From Caprella mutica (Eukaryota; Arthropoda; Malacostraca; Amphipoda; Caprellidae), in contig CANNZV010001442.1 in assembly GCA_947561585.1 (NCBI GenBank), positions 186,001 through 250,000 of the forward strand: a DNA stretch of 64,000 bases. Direction: 5' to 3'. The notes under the pieces were generated by a model, which did not search any database, was not told where the DNA came from, and saw only the letters and a program-made list of their open reading frames with translations. Positions 46,137 through 56,299 of this stretch are shown piece after piece (the first letter of the stretch is position 1; every line of letters begins with the position of its first letter). The position numbers and the translations under genes were made by a program.

Positions 46137-46671
46137 ATGACATCTGTAAATGATATCGAAAATGAGGTGATGAATTAGTTCATTTCGCTTGTTTAGGATT
46201 TGAAAACAAACATTGCTTAAATAATGCGTTTTGATGTAAGATACTAGTATTCAATACCCTGCTTAAAATATTCGAATGTCCTTCAATCTTTGCTCATTCA
46301 AATACTCGTCAGTCAAAAGCCCTATACAACGCTAGCAAAATCGTCCTGGTCTCATTATCATATTAAAGGTAGGTTCCCTTAAGTAATTATACTTTACTTT
46401 TAGTGACAGAAAAAAAAGAACATTTCCTTATCAGATGTGGTAAACAGAAAATATAGGAAACGCTTCATTAGTCGGACTAGTGGGGCGTCGGACTAGTGAG
46501 AAGTCCCCGAGAAAACCTTACAGTATGGGACACAGTGAGAAGAACATTCGATTGACGTATGCACATATTATTTGATTCCAGTACCTACATTCTTCAAAGT
46601 CAATCCTGTGATGAAAAAATTGATACTGAATAACTAAATGAATACTGAATGTAAATACCCCCAAAGTTACA

Positions 46672-46927
46672 GGGAAACTCCTTAGTTATGAAGTATTAGT
46701 TACTTCATAACTCAAACCCACTTCATATCTCGGGTGCACTATTTAGATAGTTTTCTATGATTAAAATCATAGAAAACTATAGCCATTATGGGATAACTAT
46801 GACGCAACTCTTGACGCCTATCGTTTTCTATAACTTAAACATGGAAATCTACTTCATAACTCATGCCTGTTTCATAATTCATATCCAACCATAACTCGAC
46901 TGCTTCCTAACTTAGGAGTTTTACTGT
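46672..46927. mobile_element. MITE with pogo-like ends (CTCCTTAGTTATGAAG)
   Basis: Left TACAGGGAAACTCCTTAGTT, right CTTCCTAACTTAGGAGTTTTACTGTA; about 21 of 26 end positions pair. The interior carries inverted words TAGTTTTCTATGATT / AATCATAGAAAACTA (46748-46780) and repeats of CTTCATAACTCA. TA flanks both ends. Confidence 0.75.
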
Positions 46928-47235
46928 AGGTAGTTGATAAAATTATTCCTAAGAGCTGCCTGCCAAAGAAGTGACTGCAAAAAAGGCAAAGCAATTTCAA
47001 TTTCCGTTGGCGTGTAATAACGTACTAAAGAGAAGGAAATAAGCAATGGGAGATGATGGAGGAGAAACGGATGTAGAGGGGAATAAATTAAAATAATTGC
47101 TATATACTTCAGCTGAAATTATCAAAACAGAAACATAAAGTTAAAGGTTTAATTTTTCATAAATATTGATATTTTAATTATTGTATTTTTCAATGAGGTA
47201 TATTTTCAACTGTATATGTAACGACTCATAAAACA

Positions 47236-47445
47236 AATGATAGCCAATGCAAAGAGACAGCGCCATCACATGGAAAACGATAGCCAATGCAAAGAGACAG
47301 CGCCATCACAAGGAAAACGATAGCAATGCAAAGAGACAGCGCCATCACATGGATAGTGATAGCCAATGCAAAGAGACAGCGCCATCACATGTATAGTGAT
47401 AGCCAATGCAAAGAGACAGCGCCATCACATCGATAGTGATAACTA
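47236..47445. repeat. 40-bp minisatellite array
   Basis: Five copies of GATAGCCAATGCAAAGAGAC plus AGCGCCATCACATGGAWAGT. Single copies of its core occur at about 5708 and 49008 (AAAGAGACAGCGCCATTA), so the unit is dispersed as well as tandem. Confidence 0.92.
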
Positions 47446-47539
47446 GAGTTGTGACTTTGCTTATCTTGCATATAGGTGAAATAATGCATATGAATATAAA
47501 AAAGTATAAGCATATAGTAAGTGCAAATGCAAATAGTAA

Positions 47540-47725
47540 TTGCATATACAAATCATGAAATGCGTATACAAATCATGAAATGCGTATACAAATCACGAAA
47601 TGCGTATACAAATCATGAAATGCGTATACAAATCATGAAATGCGTATACAAATCATGAAATGCGTATACAAATCATGAAATGCAGATACAAATCATGAAA
47701 TGCAGATACAAATCATGAAATGCAG
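47540..47725. repeat. 20-bp minisatellite array
   Basis: Nine copies of ATGCGTATACAAATCATGAA, the last three with ATGCAGATAC. Confidence 0.95.
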
Positions 47726-48091
47726 ATCATGAAATTCAGATTCATATAGAAAAATGAATATGCAAATAGAAATTGGTTAATAAAATTAGTTGATTTATGA
47801 TATTCAAATAATAAACTCTACATAATTAAATGAAAAGCATCAAGTGAATGAACACAAGCTAGATTTTTATTCTATTTCAGAAATTTAAATTATAATAGGC
47901 TAGGAATTATAACGAGGTGGGAACTTGGTGGAACTCTGCTTCTTAATATTCCAGATATATGTTAGAGTGAGAATTTCAGAAACTTCTAATAGCATAGAAA
48001 TTCAACGTTCTCAATGATTTTTATCAATATCAACAGTTATCTCAAAGAAAAAAAAATTGATTATCTTTTCAAGAATATTTATGACACGAGA

Positions 48092-48276
48092 TAGGGTAAG
48101 TTCTTAATTATCGGTCAGGACCCCATTTTCGGACACGTAAGAAAAAACGATACAATAATAATTATTTAATTTTTATTTTATACCAATTAAAATAAAAATT
48201 AAATAATTATTATTGTATCGTTTTTTCTTACGTGTCCGAAAACGGGGTCCTGACCGATAATTAAGAACTTACCCTA
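48092..48276. mobile_element. Palindromic MITE family A, nearly perfect copy
   Basis: Best preserved member. TAGGGTAAGTTCTTAATTAT ... CCCATTTTCGGACACGTAAG is mirrored by CTTACGTGTCCGAAAACGGG ... ATAATTAAGAACTTACCCTA. The two arms of about 90 bp differ at about one position and are separated by only a few bases. The copy is so close to a full palindrome that it must be young or maintained by gene conversion. TA at each border suggests TA target duplication. Confidence 0.93.
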
Positions 48277-49374
48277 GCACGTATAGCTTATATTAGTAAT
48301 CAGTAGTATCCAAAAGTGAAGGATTGATTCATCAAAGACATAAATTCAATTCTGACAGGATTACCTGCAAAGGCAATCAAAATAAATCATAAAATAACTT
48401 GGCCCATCAGATTTGGCGTGTCGACTTCTAGTTTCAACAAATTGAAAATTATCTTCAAATAAAATATTATTAAAATCTTCTATTTAAAAAAAAGTATTTA
48501 TAACTTTTATAATCACCTAACGAACTGAAATAGCTACTTCTTTTATTGAAATTATATGCACTTCATGTAGCATATAAATTGCATAATTTCAAGCAAAGAT
48601 ACACTAAATATTTACATGCAGCATAATTGCATATTTTTTGGCAATATGCAGCATATTACATGAAGATATCTGTATAAATTAAGCAAAATGTCACTGGCTT
48701 ATATGCTGGACCAGAATAGATAGATATTGGAATTATGTATCTTATATGCCGGACATTATTCAATATAGTGTGCATTATATGCTCAAAGTTAGTTACGGAA
48801 TATGTAATACACTATTAATCTGTTCCTGACTTACTGGATAGGTATATTTTGAATTTATTACTTTAGTCGTGACTGTAAAATCACACATCATCTTGTTTAG
48901 ACAGTTCCATGTTCAAAATTGTGTATATTTTATGCTCTTGAAATATATGCTAAATACTGCATATTTACACAATGTCCTATTCCTAGTAATGAGTACTAAT
49001 GACCAACTCAAAGAGACAGCGCCATTATCTTTCGATTATTTTTTTATGGTGACATCCTGCTAAGTTGTAATTCAGTACAAAATTTTCCTGTGGAAAAATC
49101 CATCATAGAAATAATTTACCGTAAAAGTACTGTTATGAAACCTTCAAATGAGTCAATTTTTATTTCACATCAGTTACAGAAATGGTATGTTTGATATATC
49201 TTCTCAGATGGAATATTCCTAATAAATAGATATAATTATCTATAGATTTTCTGAATAGTATTATGTTAGATAGAGAAAGCTGAATATATGTTGTAGCTAG
49301 CTAGTTAAATTAGATAGGCATTTTGTTTACAACACAATATTGTACATATATAATATTATTCATTAGTTCCTGGT

Positions 49375-49512
49375 AGGGTAAGTTCTGAGTAATCGGATGG
49401 TTCCACATTTTCGATCAAAAGAAAAAAGATAACTATGACTAATCATAATTCATAATCCTATACTTTTTCTTATGACTGAAAATATTAAACAGTACAATAA
49501 CTTGGATCTTGC
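49375..49512. mobile_element. MITE family A, diverged
   Basis: Left arm GTAGGGTAAGTTCTGAGTAA, GGTTCCACATTTTCGATCAA. The right side has TTTTTCTTATGACTGAAAAT and CAGTACAATAACTTGGATC. Confidence 0.65.
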
Positions 49513-49939
49513 GCTATAGACATCCAGAAAAATTGAATTTTAGTCAAAAAAGGAATCATCAAAATAAAATTATTTGAAACTTTACTAATTATTTGAACTA
49601 AACTTCATTCAATTAGGTGTAGCTATTAATTAATGTTCAAAATACGAAATATTTTTTGTTAATAATAATATTAAAAAATAAGCTAATATTTATTGATAAT
49701 AATATTCCAATAAAAATAATAAACTTAATATTGTTTATTAGTAACAATATTTAAAAAATAGTCGAACCAAACATTGATAATGAAAAGACGAATACTTTTT
49801 TTCTTTACTCACAATTCTAGAACAGAACAGTCTGAATTACAAAAAAAAACAGACACCGACTTCATTCATCAATGAGGACTTTATACAAGAGTTAAAAGAA
49901 AGATAAAGCAAGCAAACATACAACTAATTAATTTAGTAG

Positions 49940-50985
49940 AGGGTTTGACATCTGCTTTGGAACCAAAGGCCGTATCGCTGACGTCAAAAGGAGATTTAGT
50001 ACAAGGGACTCAAAGAAGAAGTCACAGACAATCATCAGCTCTCTTCACTTTCCTCTTTCAATTCCTTTTGTCTGTTTCTCATGGCTGTGATATAACTTCC
50101 GGGGTGAATTGGTAGAGCACCGGCCAAACCTGCAAAAAACAAAATGATTAAATAGAAAATATTATTACAATCTGAGTTCCAATTTTCAGACGGCTTTGAT
50201 TTATTTGATCATATAAGAGTTTTTTATAACTTTCAATTCAATTGGTATCCATGAAGCATACAGGTATCATGGATACAAATTAAAAAGATCAGTTACATAA
50301 TTATTATTACCTTCGCAGAATGCGGAAAGGTCATATTTTCATCGGCATTTATATATTTATCATCTTGTTATTAGATTAACTGAGAAAGTGTTCAAAAATA
50401 GTTGACATAAAGGTTATGGTCCAAATTACAACAGTTCAGAGCAACACTAAACACCAGAAGTCTTACCTAATAACTTAGCACATCCAGGGGACACCTCGGT
50501 CTTCACCCCCAGCCAGTACATTACCCTATCGACATTGACTGAGAGGAGTTGTTCTCCGTGAGTGTTAGTCATGGGGTCGTATGTTCCGAGCTGTTCGATA
50601 ATTGGGTAAGAGCGATTTGATCGTCTTTTCTGAAAGGAATTAGTTAGGTTAGAAAGAAAGGCATATCAAAGAATGTTACAAAAGGGACACATGCACCAGA
50701 GACTCAATTCTGGAAAGAAGAGGTGATATTAAATAAAGCCTATGAGTCAACTGAACACAAAATTTAAGACTCCCTAGTTGAAGAGCATAACCCTAGTGCT
50801 ATCCTCTAAAACTGTAAGTAGCGTGTGTTTAAAAAAAGATAACTAGATAGGGGAATGTAAAAATACAATTTAAAGTGACATAAATAATTCAAATTAAAAC
50901 AGTTTTGGGCCCAAGGGATAGAACACCCCCCCCCCCTTTCTCTTCCATTTACCACAGACAGCTATCAGAGAGAGAGAGAGTACCC
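49940..50985. repeat. Dispersed repeat family G, split by MRPS16 exons 3 and 2
   Basis: The first part (49940-50030) matches the start of the family: TTTGACATCTGCTTTGGAAC, GGCCGTATCGCTGACGTCAA, CAAGGGACTCAAAGAAGAAG. The second part (about 50665-50985) matches its end: AAAAGGGACACATGCACCAG, GAAGAGGTGATATTAAATAA, AATTTAAGACTCCCTAGTTG, TCTCTTCCATTTACCACAGA. The middle portion present in other copies is missing and MRPS16 exons 3 and 2 occupy that place. Confidence 0.6.
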
Positions 50986-52847
50986 ATGGACAACTTCAAT
51001 TAAGATATATAGCTAATTTGGGGCAGTAAATCAAAGACTAATTTTTCAGATGAATAGTCCAATTTTACAACATTCAATGACTTAGCTTTGTGGCAAGCAT
51101 ATTTCATAGGCCAGTGTATATTTAATCATTTCTAAAGACTTGATGAGAAGGAGAAAATTAATTCCTATATTTACATGACAAATTTAAAAGTAGCTACAGA
51201 GAGAAAACAGTTCCTTTGAGTATTAAATGTAGCTACAGTAGAACTCCTCTTTAGTGAATGAAAAGTCCTGAAAAGAGAATTAACCCGTACATATAGTGAA
51301 CAAACTTCCTTTAGTCTGTCGTGAATAGCATGTTTTCGTAAACTAATGGCCACTTCATGGTAGACTAAAGGAAATTAGTTCACTATACACGGTAGCTAAT
51401 TCTCCTACTCAGGTCTCTACATTCACTATAAAGGGTCCCCTATAGATTATATCTTTTCCAATTGAATTTCCTCCAAATGAAATAGCATTTCATCAAATTG
51501 AAATAGCATTTCATCAAAGTGAAATAGCATTTCATCAAAGTGAACTATCAATTCCTCCAAATGAGATATCATTTCAGCAGAAAAAAAAATTGAATCAATA
51601 TGCAATCAAATAAATTTATTTCGTGAAATTTATTTAAAAATTAGCTACATAGAATTTTTACATCATTTTTATCAATTTTTTTTGTAATTATATTTGATAC
51701 ATTTTTTCATATTTTTTCTTTTACTATTAATACCCCATTAGAATTAATGGGGTATTATAAAAGTAAAATAATATATATATATAAAAAATAATTATGTAGA
51801 TAAATGATGCAAAGAAGACTCGTGTAAAAAAATATCATTTACATTATTTTATGTAAATAAATTTTATGTAAATAAATTTTATGTAAATAAATTTCATGTA
51901 TATTATTTTTTGTAAATAAATTTTATGTAAATATATTTCATATCAATAAATTTCATGTAGGTAAATAAATTTCATGCAATAAATTTATTTATTTATAAAT
52001 TTATTCAATTTTTTTTCTGATGAAATGCTATTTCATTTGGAGGAATTGATAGTTCACTTCGATGAAATGCTATTTCAATTTGATGAAATGCTATTTCAAT
52101 TTGATGAAATGCTATTTCAATTTGATGAAATGATATTTCAATCTGATGAAATGCTATTTCAATTTGATGAAATGCTATTTCAATTTGATGAAATGATATT
52201 TCAATTTGATGAAATGCTATTTCAATTTGATGAAATGCTATTTCAATTTGATGAAATGATATTTCAATTTGATGAAATGCTATTTCACTTCGAAGAAATG
52301 TTATTTCACTTCGAGGAAATGCTATTTCAATTTGATGAAATGCTATTTCACTTCGAAGAAATGCTTTCACTTCGAAGAAATGCTATTTCAATTTGATGAA
52401 ATGATATTTCAATTTGATGAAATGATATTTCAATTTGATGAAATGCTATTTCACTTCGAAGAAATGCTATTTCAATTTGATGAAATGCTATTTCACTTCG
52501 AAGAAATGCTATTTCAATTTGATGAAATGCTATTTCAATTTGATGAAATGCTATTTCTATTTGATGAAATGCTATTTCTATTTGATGAAATGCTATTTCA
52601 TTTGGAGGAAATTCAATTGGAAAAGGTATAGTTTACTAGAGACGAATCCTCTATAGACGAGCCTATTACAGACGAGCCGAGCCCGTTATAGAGGAGTTCT
52701 ACTGCACTTATGCAAGCTGAGTTGCTTTTCCCTTACCCCCATGACTACAATGTGGTAGAAAGGTCTGTTGGCACACCCCTTTCGCATCAGTCTGATGGCT
52801 TTTAGGGAGCTGAGGGCCGGGGCACCTCCTATGGCACTCAGAGGCAT
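50035..52847 (-). CDS. MRPS16: Mitochondrial ribosomal protein bS16m (MRPS16)
   Basis: Three coding exons on the minus strand: 52847-52737, 50629-50467 and 50129-50035, joining in phases 0 and 1 to give 122 residues. This is the mitochondrial small-subunit homologue of bacterial bS16, which helps assemble the 5' domain of the rRNA. Diagnostic stretches are AIRLMRKGCANRPFYHIVV (residues 17-35), EQLGTYDPM, HGEQLLSVNVDRVMYWLGV, and GLAGALPIHPGSYITAM near residues 92-108, which parallel the human (R..GC.NRPFY.IV, EQLGSYDP, N.DR...W.G, LLGLAG..P.HP). The C-terminal tail is charged (QKELKEESEES). The N-terminus is short (16 residues before AIRL) and could serve as the import signal. Intron 1 holds a pogo-like element and minisatellite; intron 2 a MITE fragment. 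Donors are GTAAGG and GTAAGA. Only 4 bp separate the stop codon from a family G repeat. Confidence 0.95.
50165..50310. mobile_element. MITE family A fragment in MRPS16 intron 2
   Basis: GAGTTCCAATTTTCAGACGG, then ATTGGTATCCATGAAGCATA and CAGGTATCATGGATACAAAT. One arm and the central palindrome are visible; the far arm is missing and a family F end (CCTTCGCAGAATGCGGAAAG) follows at 50312. Confidence 0.65.
51234..52706. mobile_element. Pogo-like composite element in MRPS16 intron 1
   Basis: Begins TACAGTAGAACTCCTCTTTA, as in the family C MITE at 16715, and ends TTATAGAGGAGTTCTACTGCA. Inside it are an imperfect copy of the MITE interior (to about 51450), a short inverted 21-bp minisatellite (51465-51590), an AT-rich centre rich in ATGTAAATAAATTT repeats (51840-51990), and a long array of the same 21-bp unit (52015-52620). 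The element is 1.47 kb and has no coding capacity. Confidence 0.65.
51465..52625. repeat. Inverted pair of 21-bp minisatellites
   Basis: The right arm has about 29 copies of GAAATGCTATTTCAATTTGAT, with CACTTCGAA and ATTTGGAGG variants; the left arm has about five copies of the complement, ATCAAATTGAAATAGCATTT. Both arms are bounded by TTTGGAGGAATTGATAGTTC or its complement, and the outer edges TTCCAATTGAATTTCCTCC (51467) and GGAGGAAATTCAATTGGAAA (52603) are also inverted. Frames of up to 123 codons on both strands are repeat translations. Confidence 0.93.
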
Positions 52848-53285
52848 GGTTAGATAGAATTAAAAACAATTTAACATCTGAAAAGAGGGGGAAAATTATA
52901 CAAAATACAGCTAAAAGTGAATTTGCTTAATGTATAAGAGAAAAAACTAATAAATAGCATAGTTAGTTTTTTATAAATGAACAATTCATAGCAGAGGACA
53001 AAAGTGAATATTATAATTGAATAATCAATTACGGGGATTAACATGAGACAGATATTTATGATTTACAATCGGCTAAATTTAAATAGAATTAATACTTCCA
53101 TCACTGCTCCCTTTTTAATTAAAAATAATACATACATTTTTAGCTGATCAGTAGCTATCTAATATCTAAAAATTACAACTATTTTTATAATATATTTTTT
53201 CAAAGAAACTAAAAATAAGTTTTTAAAACTTCAGTGTAGAAATATTGTTTTTAATATAAAGTAAAGCTAGTAAACTAGATTACGT

Positions 53286-53690
53286 TCACTAGGTAGAGCG
53301 CACACTTCCGTTGCCGCTTTGACCAGTTCCCTTCCAAAATCTAATAAACTGGTAACAGGATGATGAACAATCGTCATACCAAGTTTCATGCAATTTGGTT
53401 CAATACTTTTCTAGTTATAAAGGACCTTGGACCGGATCGCTCCCACCAAATGGTTCTTGGATATTGAACAATCATCCCATCAAATTTCAGATAATTTGGT
53501 TAAATACTTTTTGAGTTATAAATGGCTTAACCTTGATCTTTGACTCAATCGCTCCAAAAATCTAACAAAATCGTTCCTGGATATCGTCCCACCAAGTTTC
53601 ATGCAATTTGGTTCAATGCATTTTCAGTTATGCCAATAACAAGATGAAAAATAAATAAATGGTGGGTAAAAAATAACCTTCCACATATTT
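53286..53690. mobile_element. Dispersed repeat family F
   Basis: Several internal sub-repeats of the form CCCACCAAGTTTCATGCAAT, TTGGTTCAATACTTTT, AGTTATAAAGGACCTTG, GATCGCTCC, ending in AAAAATAACCTTCCACATAT. Each sub-repeat is about 90 bp. Also present at 61730-62175 in the opposite orientation and at 19560. Confidence 0.7.
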
Positions 53691-53731
53691 GCAAAGGTAA
53701 TGAACAGTAGAATAAAAAAAAAAGAACAGCA

Positions 53732-53871
53732 AGAGTAAGTTCCGAATTATTGGACAGGGCCACATTTTTTAATTAAAATCAATAATTGTAAATTACCTCG
53801 TTCTATTTCTATTGTATGATCGAAAATGTGGAAGTTGGAACAATGAGATAACTGTGAACTTACCCTACTCA
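53732..53871. mobile_element. Palindromic MITE family A
   Basis: Left arm AGAGTAAGTTCCGAATTATT, CAGGGCCACATTTT; right arm GATCGAAAATGTGGAAGTTG, GAGATAACTGTGAACTTACCCTA. Confidence 0.8.
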
Positions 53872-54313
53872 CTCTTAACCTCAGGAGAATGAGGGGGGAG
53901 AGGTTAGCATCTAACCCCTAGTCTGTCAAAGACCTCCTGCCTCATAGGATAATGAACTCTCGATAAATTTAAACTATTTTACTTCAGAAATACAAGATTT
54001 GGTGACATCTCAATTGTTACCAACCTTGCTGTCATTGAGCCTGACACTGTATCGTTAATAGGATGGATTTATAGGTATTGCCTACCGACTAGATGTAAAA
54101 AAATGATTTACCTCTAAATCTCACTGCACATTAAATTTAAAAAAGAACATTTTGATGGATTCTAAGTCAAAAAGTGTAAAATTAAATGATAATCATGCAT
54201 AGCAAAGATTAAGATACAAAAATAGAATTATCAATTTATACAGATCTGACTTTATAATTAGTTAATAATATTATTTGAACATAAGGAAAGGAAACTAGAG
54301 AAACAGAAGTCTA

Positions 54314-54334
54314 TTTATTCTCTAGCTATTTATT
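54314..54334 (-). terminator. Two polyadenylation signals of POLR2I
   Basis: Minus-strand AATAAA occurs at 54334-54329, overlapping the stop codon (GAATAAATAG), and at 54319-54314, about 15 bp further on. The 3' untranslated region is therefore probably very short. Confidence 0.55.
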
Positions 54335-56048
54335 CAGTCCATCGATGCATGCAGTCGGTGTTGCAGCACACGTAATACAGTCTCATTTCATCGTCAGCTC
54401 GTCTGGTTTGTGCTTGGAAAAATACAGCTTCTCTTGCTTTGCACTGTGGACAGGCATGGTCGTATGTGCGGGGCAAGGTCGGGTCCTGCAAAAATTGTAC
54501 ATTCATGAGTAAAACCCTACAGCTAAATTAAAAATTATAAAATAATAAATAAATCTTATATAATAATGATTTATATATATTTATAAAACAACTTATCCAT
54601 ATTATGTTACTATACAAAAAAATATATAATCATTAAAAATAACAAGATTATTAATAATAATTTTCATCTACAATAGAAAAACATCAAATAATTCAGAACC
54701 ATCTATGAAAAAACTACACAATTGATGTTAACAAGTATTCATTTAAATTAAATGATTCATGAATGAATTTAGTGAACTACAAAAAAGATCTAATATTTAG
54801 TTTAATTTACACCTTTCAAACTGGACAAGTAAACTCACTGTAATAACTTCAGGATTGATATGCCTCAATTCGTCAATCTCGTGCATCAGTTTGTTGACGT
54901 ATATGCAGTTATTATCAGCGGCCATCTTGTAATCGCAATTACGGCAGGCATACATCAATATTTTCTTCTCCTGTTGTGAAATAAAACAATTTATTTGAAG
55001 CAGAAAAAATTAGTCTATTATCAATACTTTAAGAAAAGTATACAAGATTCAATAAATTCATTTTTTCACTTTTCCAGCTATATTTTTTTACTTAAATTAA
55101 CAGTAAATGGTGGTATTAGTAGAAAATATTTGAGTAGTTAGATGTACTAAGAATTTGCCATAATATCACCTAAATATATTTCACTTTAATTAGCTAGTTG
55201 TTATTATTGAAAACTAATAAATTATATCAAATTAGCAACTTTGCTTTAAATACATTATTTTTGAGAATGAAAATTGGATATTCTCCATCTCAACAAACAA
55301 TTCTGCATTAATTCCTTTATTTACTGGAAACTGAACACAAATTAATAGCCATTACCTTATCTTCTTTTGGGTAGAGCATATTATTACACTCTTGACAGAA
55401 TCTGATACCAACATAGCCCTGGTTGTTGCCATGCATGCTCTCAGTGACAATAGTGCCATCAGGTCCTGCAGAAAAAAAAACACATGAGACATAGGGTAAG
55501 TTACGAATTGTTGGTCAGTTTCACACCTTCGGTCATATAAGAAAAAACTATATTATAATTGTTATTTTATTTTTATTGGTATCCATGATACCTGCAGGTA
55601 TCATGGATACCAATAAAAATAACAATTAAATTAATTAAGGTGTGAAACTGGCCAATAATTCATAACTTACCTTTATAATAATTCTATAATAAATATACAT
55701 TAAATTTCAGACACACAACTCTTCCAATTAAGGAACAAAGAGTGAAAAATGATTAGATTGATAATGGCAAGTACAGTTCTTTTTAGTGAACTGTTAATTT
55801 TGCATATAATCTATCAGTGAACTAACAAGTCTTTGCAATATATTATTTTATAAACTTTACACAATTTTTGTGTCAATTCTCATTCATGTAAATGTGATAC
55901 ATACATCAATTTAAACATCAAGCATCTACATAATATTAACTATCTAGTATTCATTTATTATATTATTTATATGGTATCTATTCAAGAGCTTAACAATAAT
56001 AAGCAGTTAATTATAAGCCGTGTATGACTACTCACCTCCGTAACTCAT
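54330..56048 (-). CDS. POLR2I: DNA-directed RNA polymerase II subunit RPB9
   Basis: Four exons on the minus strand: 56048-56036, 55465-55356, 54970-54839 and 54485-54330. They join in phases 1, 0 and 0 into 136 residues ending at TAA. RPB9 is the small zinc-ribbon subunit at the jaw of RNA polymerase II and acts in start-site choice, fidelity and transcript cleavage. The N-terminal ribbon uses C28 and C31 ([18 protein letters not shown]) with C50 and C53 (YACRNC). The linker is [13 protein letters not shown]. The C-terminal ribbon uses C97, C100, C125 and C130 ([35 protein letters not shown], ending HRWTE). The match to animal RPB9 is nearly unbroken from residue 22; the insect-type FFQAQTRR is a taxonomic clue. 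The first 21 residues are variable, as in other species, and the first exon carries only 13 coding bases. Intron 1 contains a palindromic MITE at 55492. Confidence 0.97.
55492..55674. mobile_element. Palindromic MITE family A in POLR2I intron 1
   Basis: Ends ATAGGGTAAGTTACGAATTG and GCCAATAATTCATAACTTACC. Core TTATTGGTATCCATGATACC, TGCAGGTATCATGGATACCA is a perfect palindrome around CTGCAG. The right arm lacks about 30 bp relative to the left. Confidence 0.88.
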
Positions 56049-56299
56049 GATTGCGATTTGCGATAAAACTTCAAAAAACTAATGAAAACTATATATCTGC
56101 AAAGAAACATAATTATCACAAACTGCTGAACAAAAGGAAGCCAGATAAAAAAGCATGGCTCTTATAGTCATTTGCTTGGCAAGTTAGTGATTGTAATTTT
56201 GAGCCATACAAGCGCACATAGATATAAATATCTAACTTACTCTTATGCTAAAATGTAATTTCGGTGAGAATTTATGATAAATTGATAATTTAGAAGAGA

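Noticed and set aside
52005..52656. Frames of 120+ codons on both strands (FQFDEMLF, HQIEIAF repeats)
   Set aside because: Both strands are open because the 21-bp unit lacks stops; this is a minisatellite inside a transposon-like element in an intron.
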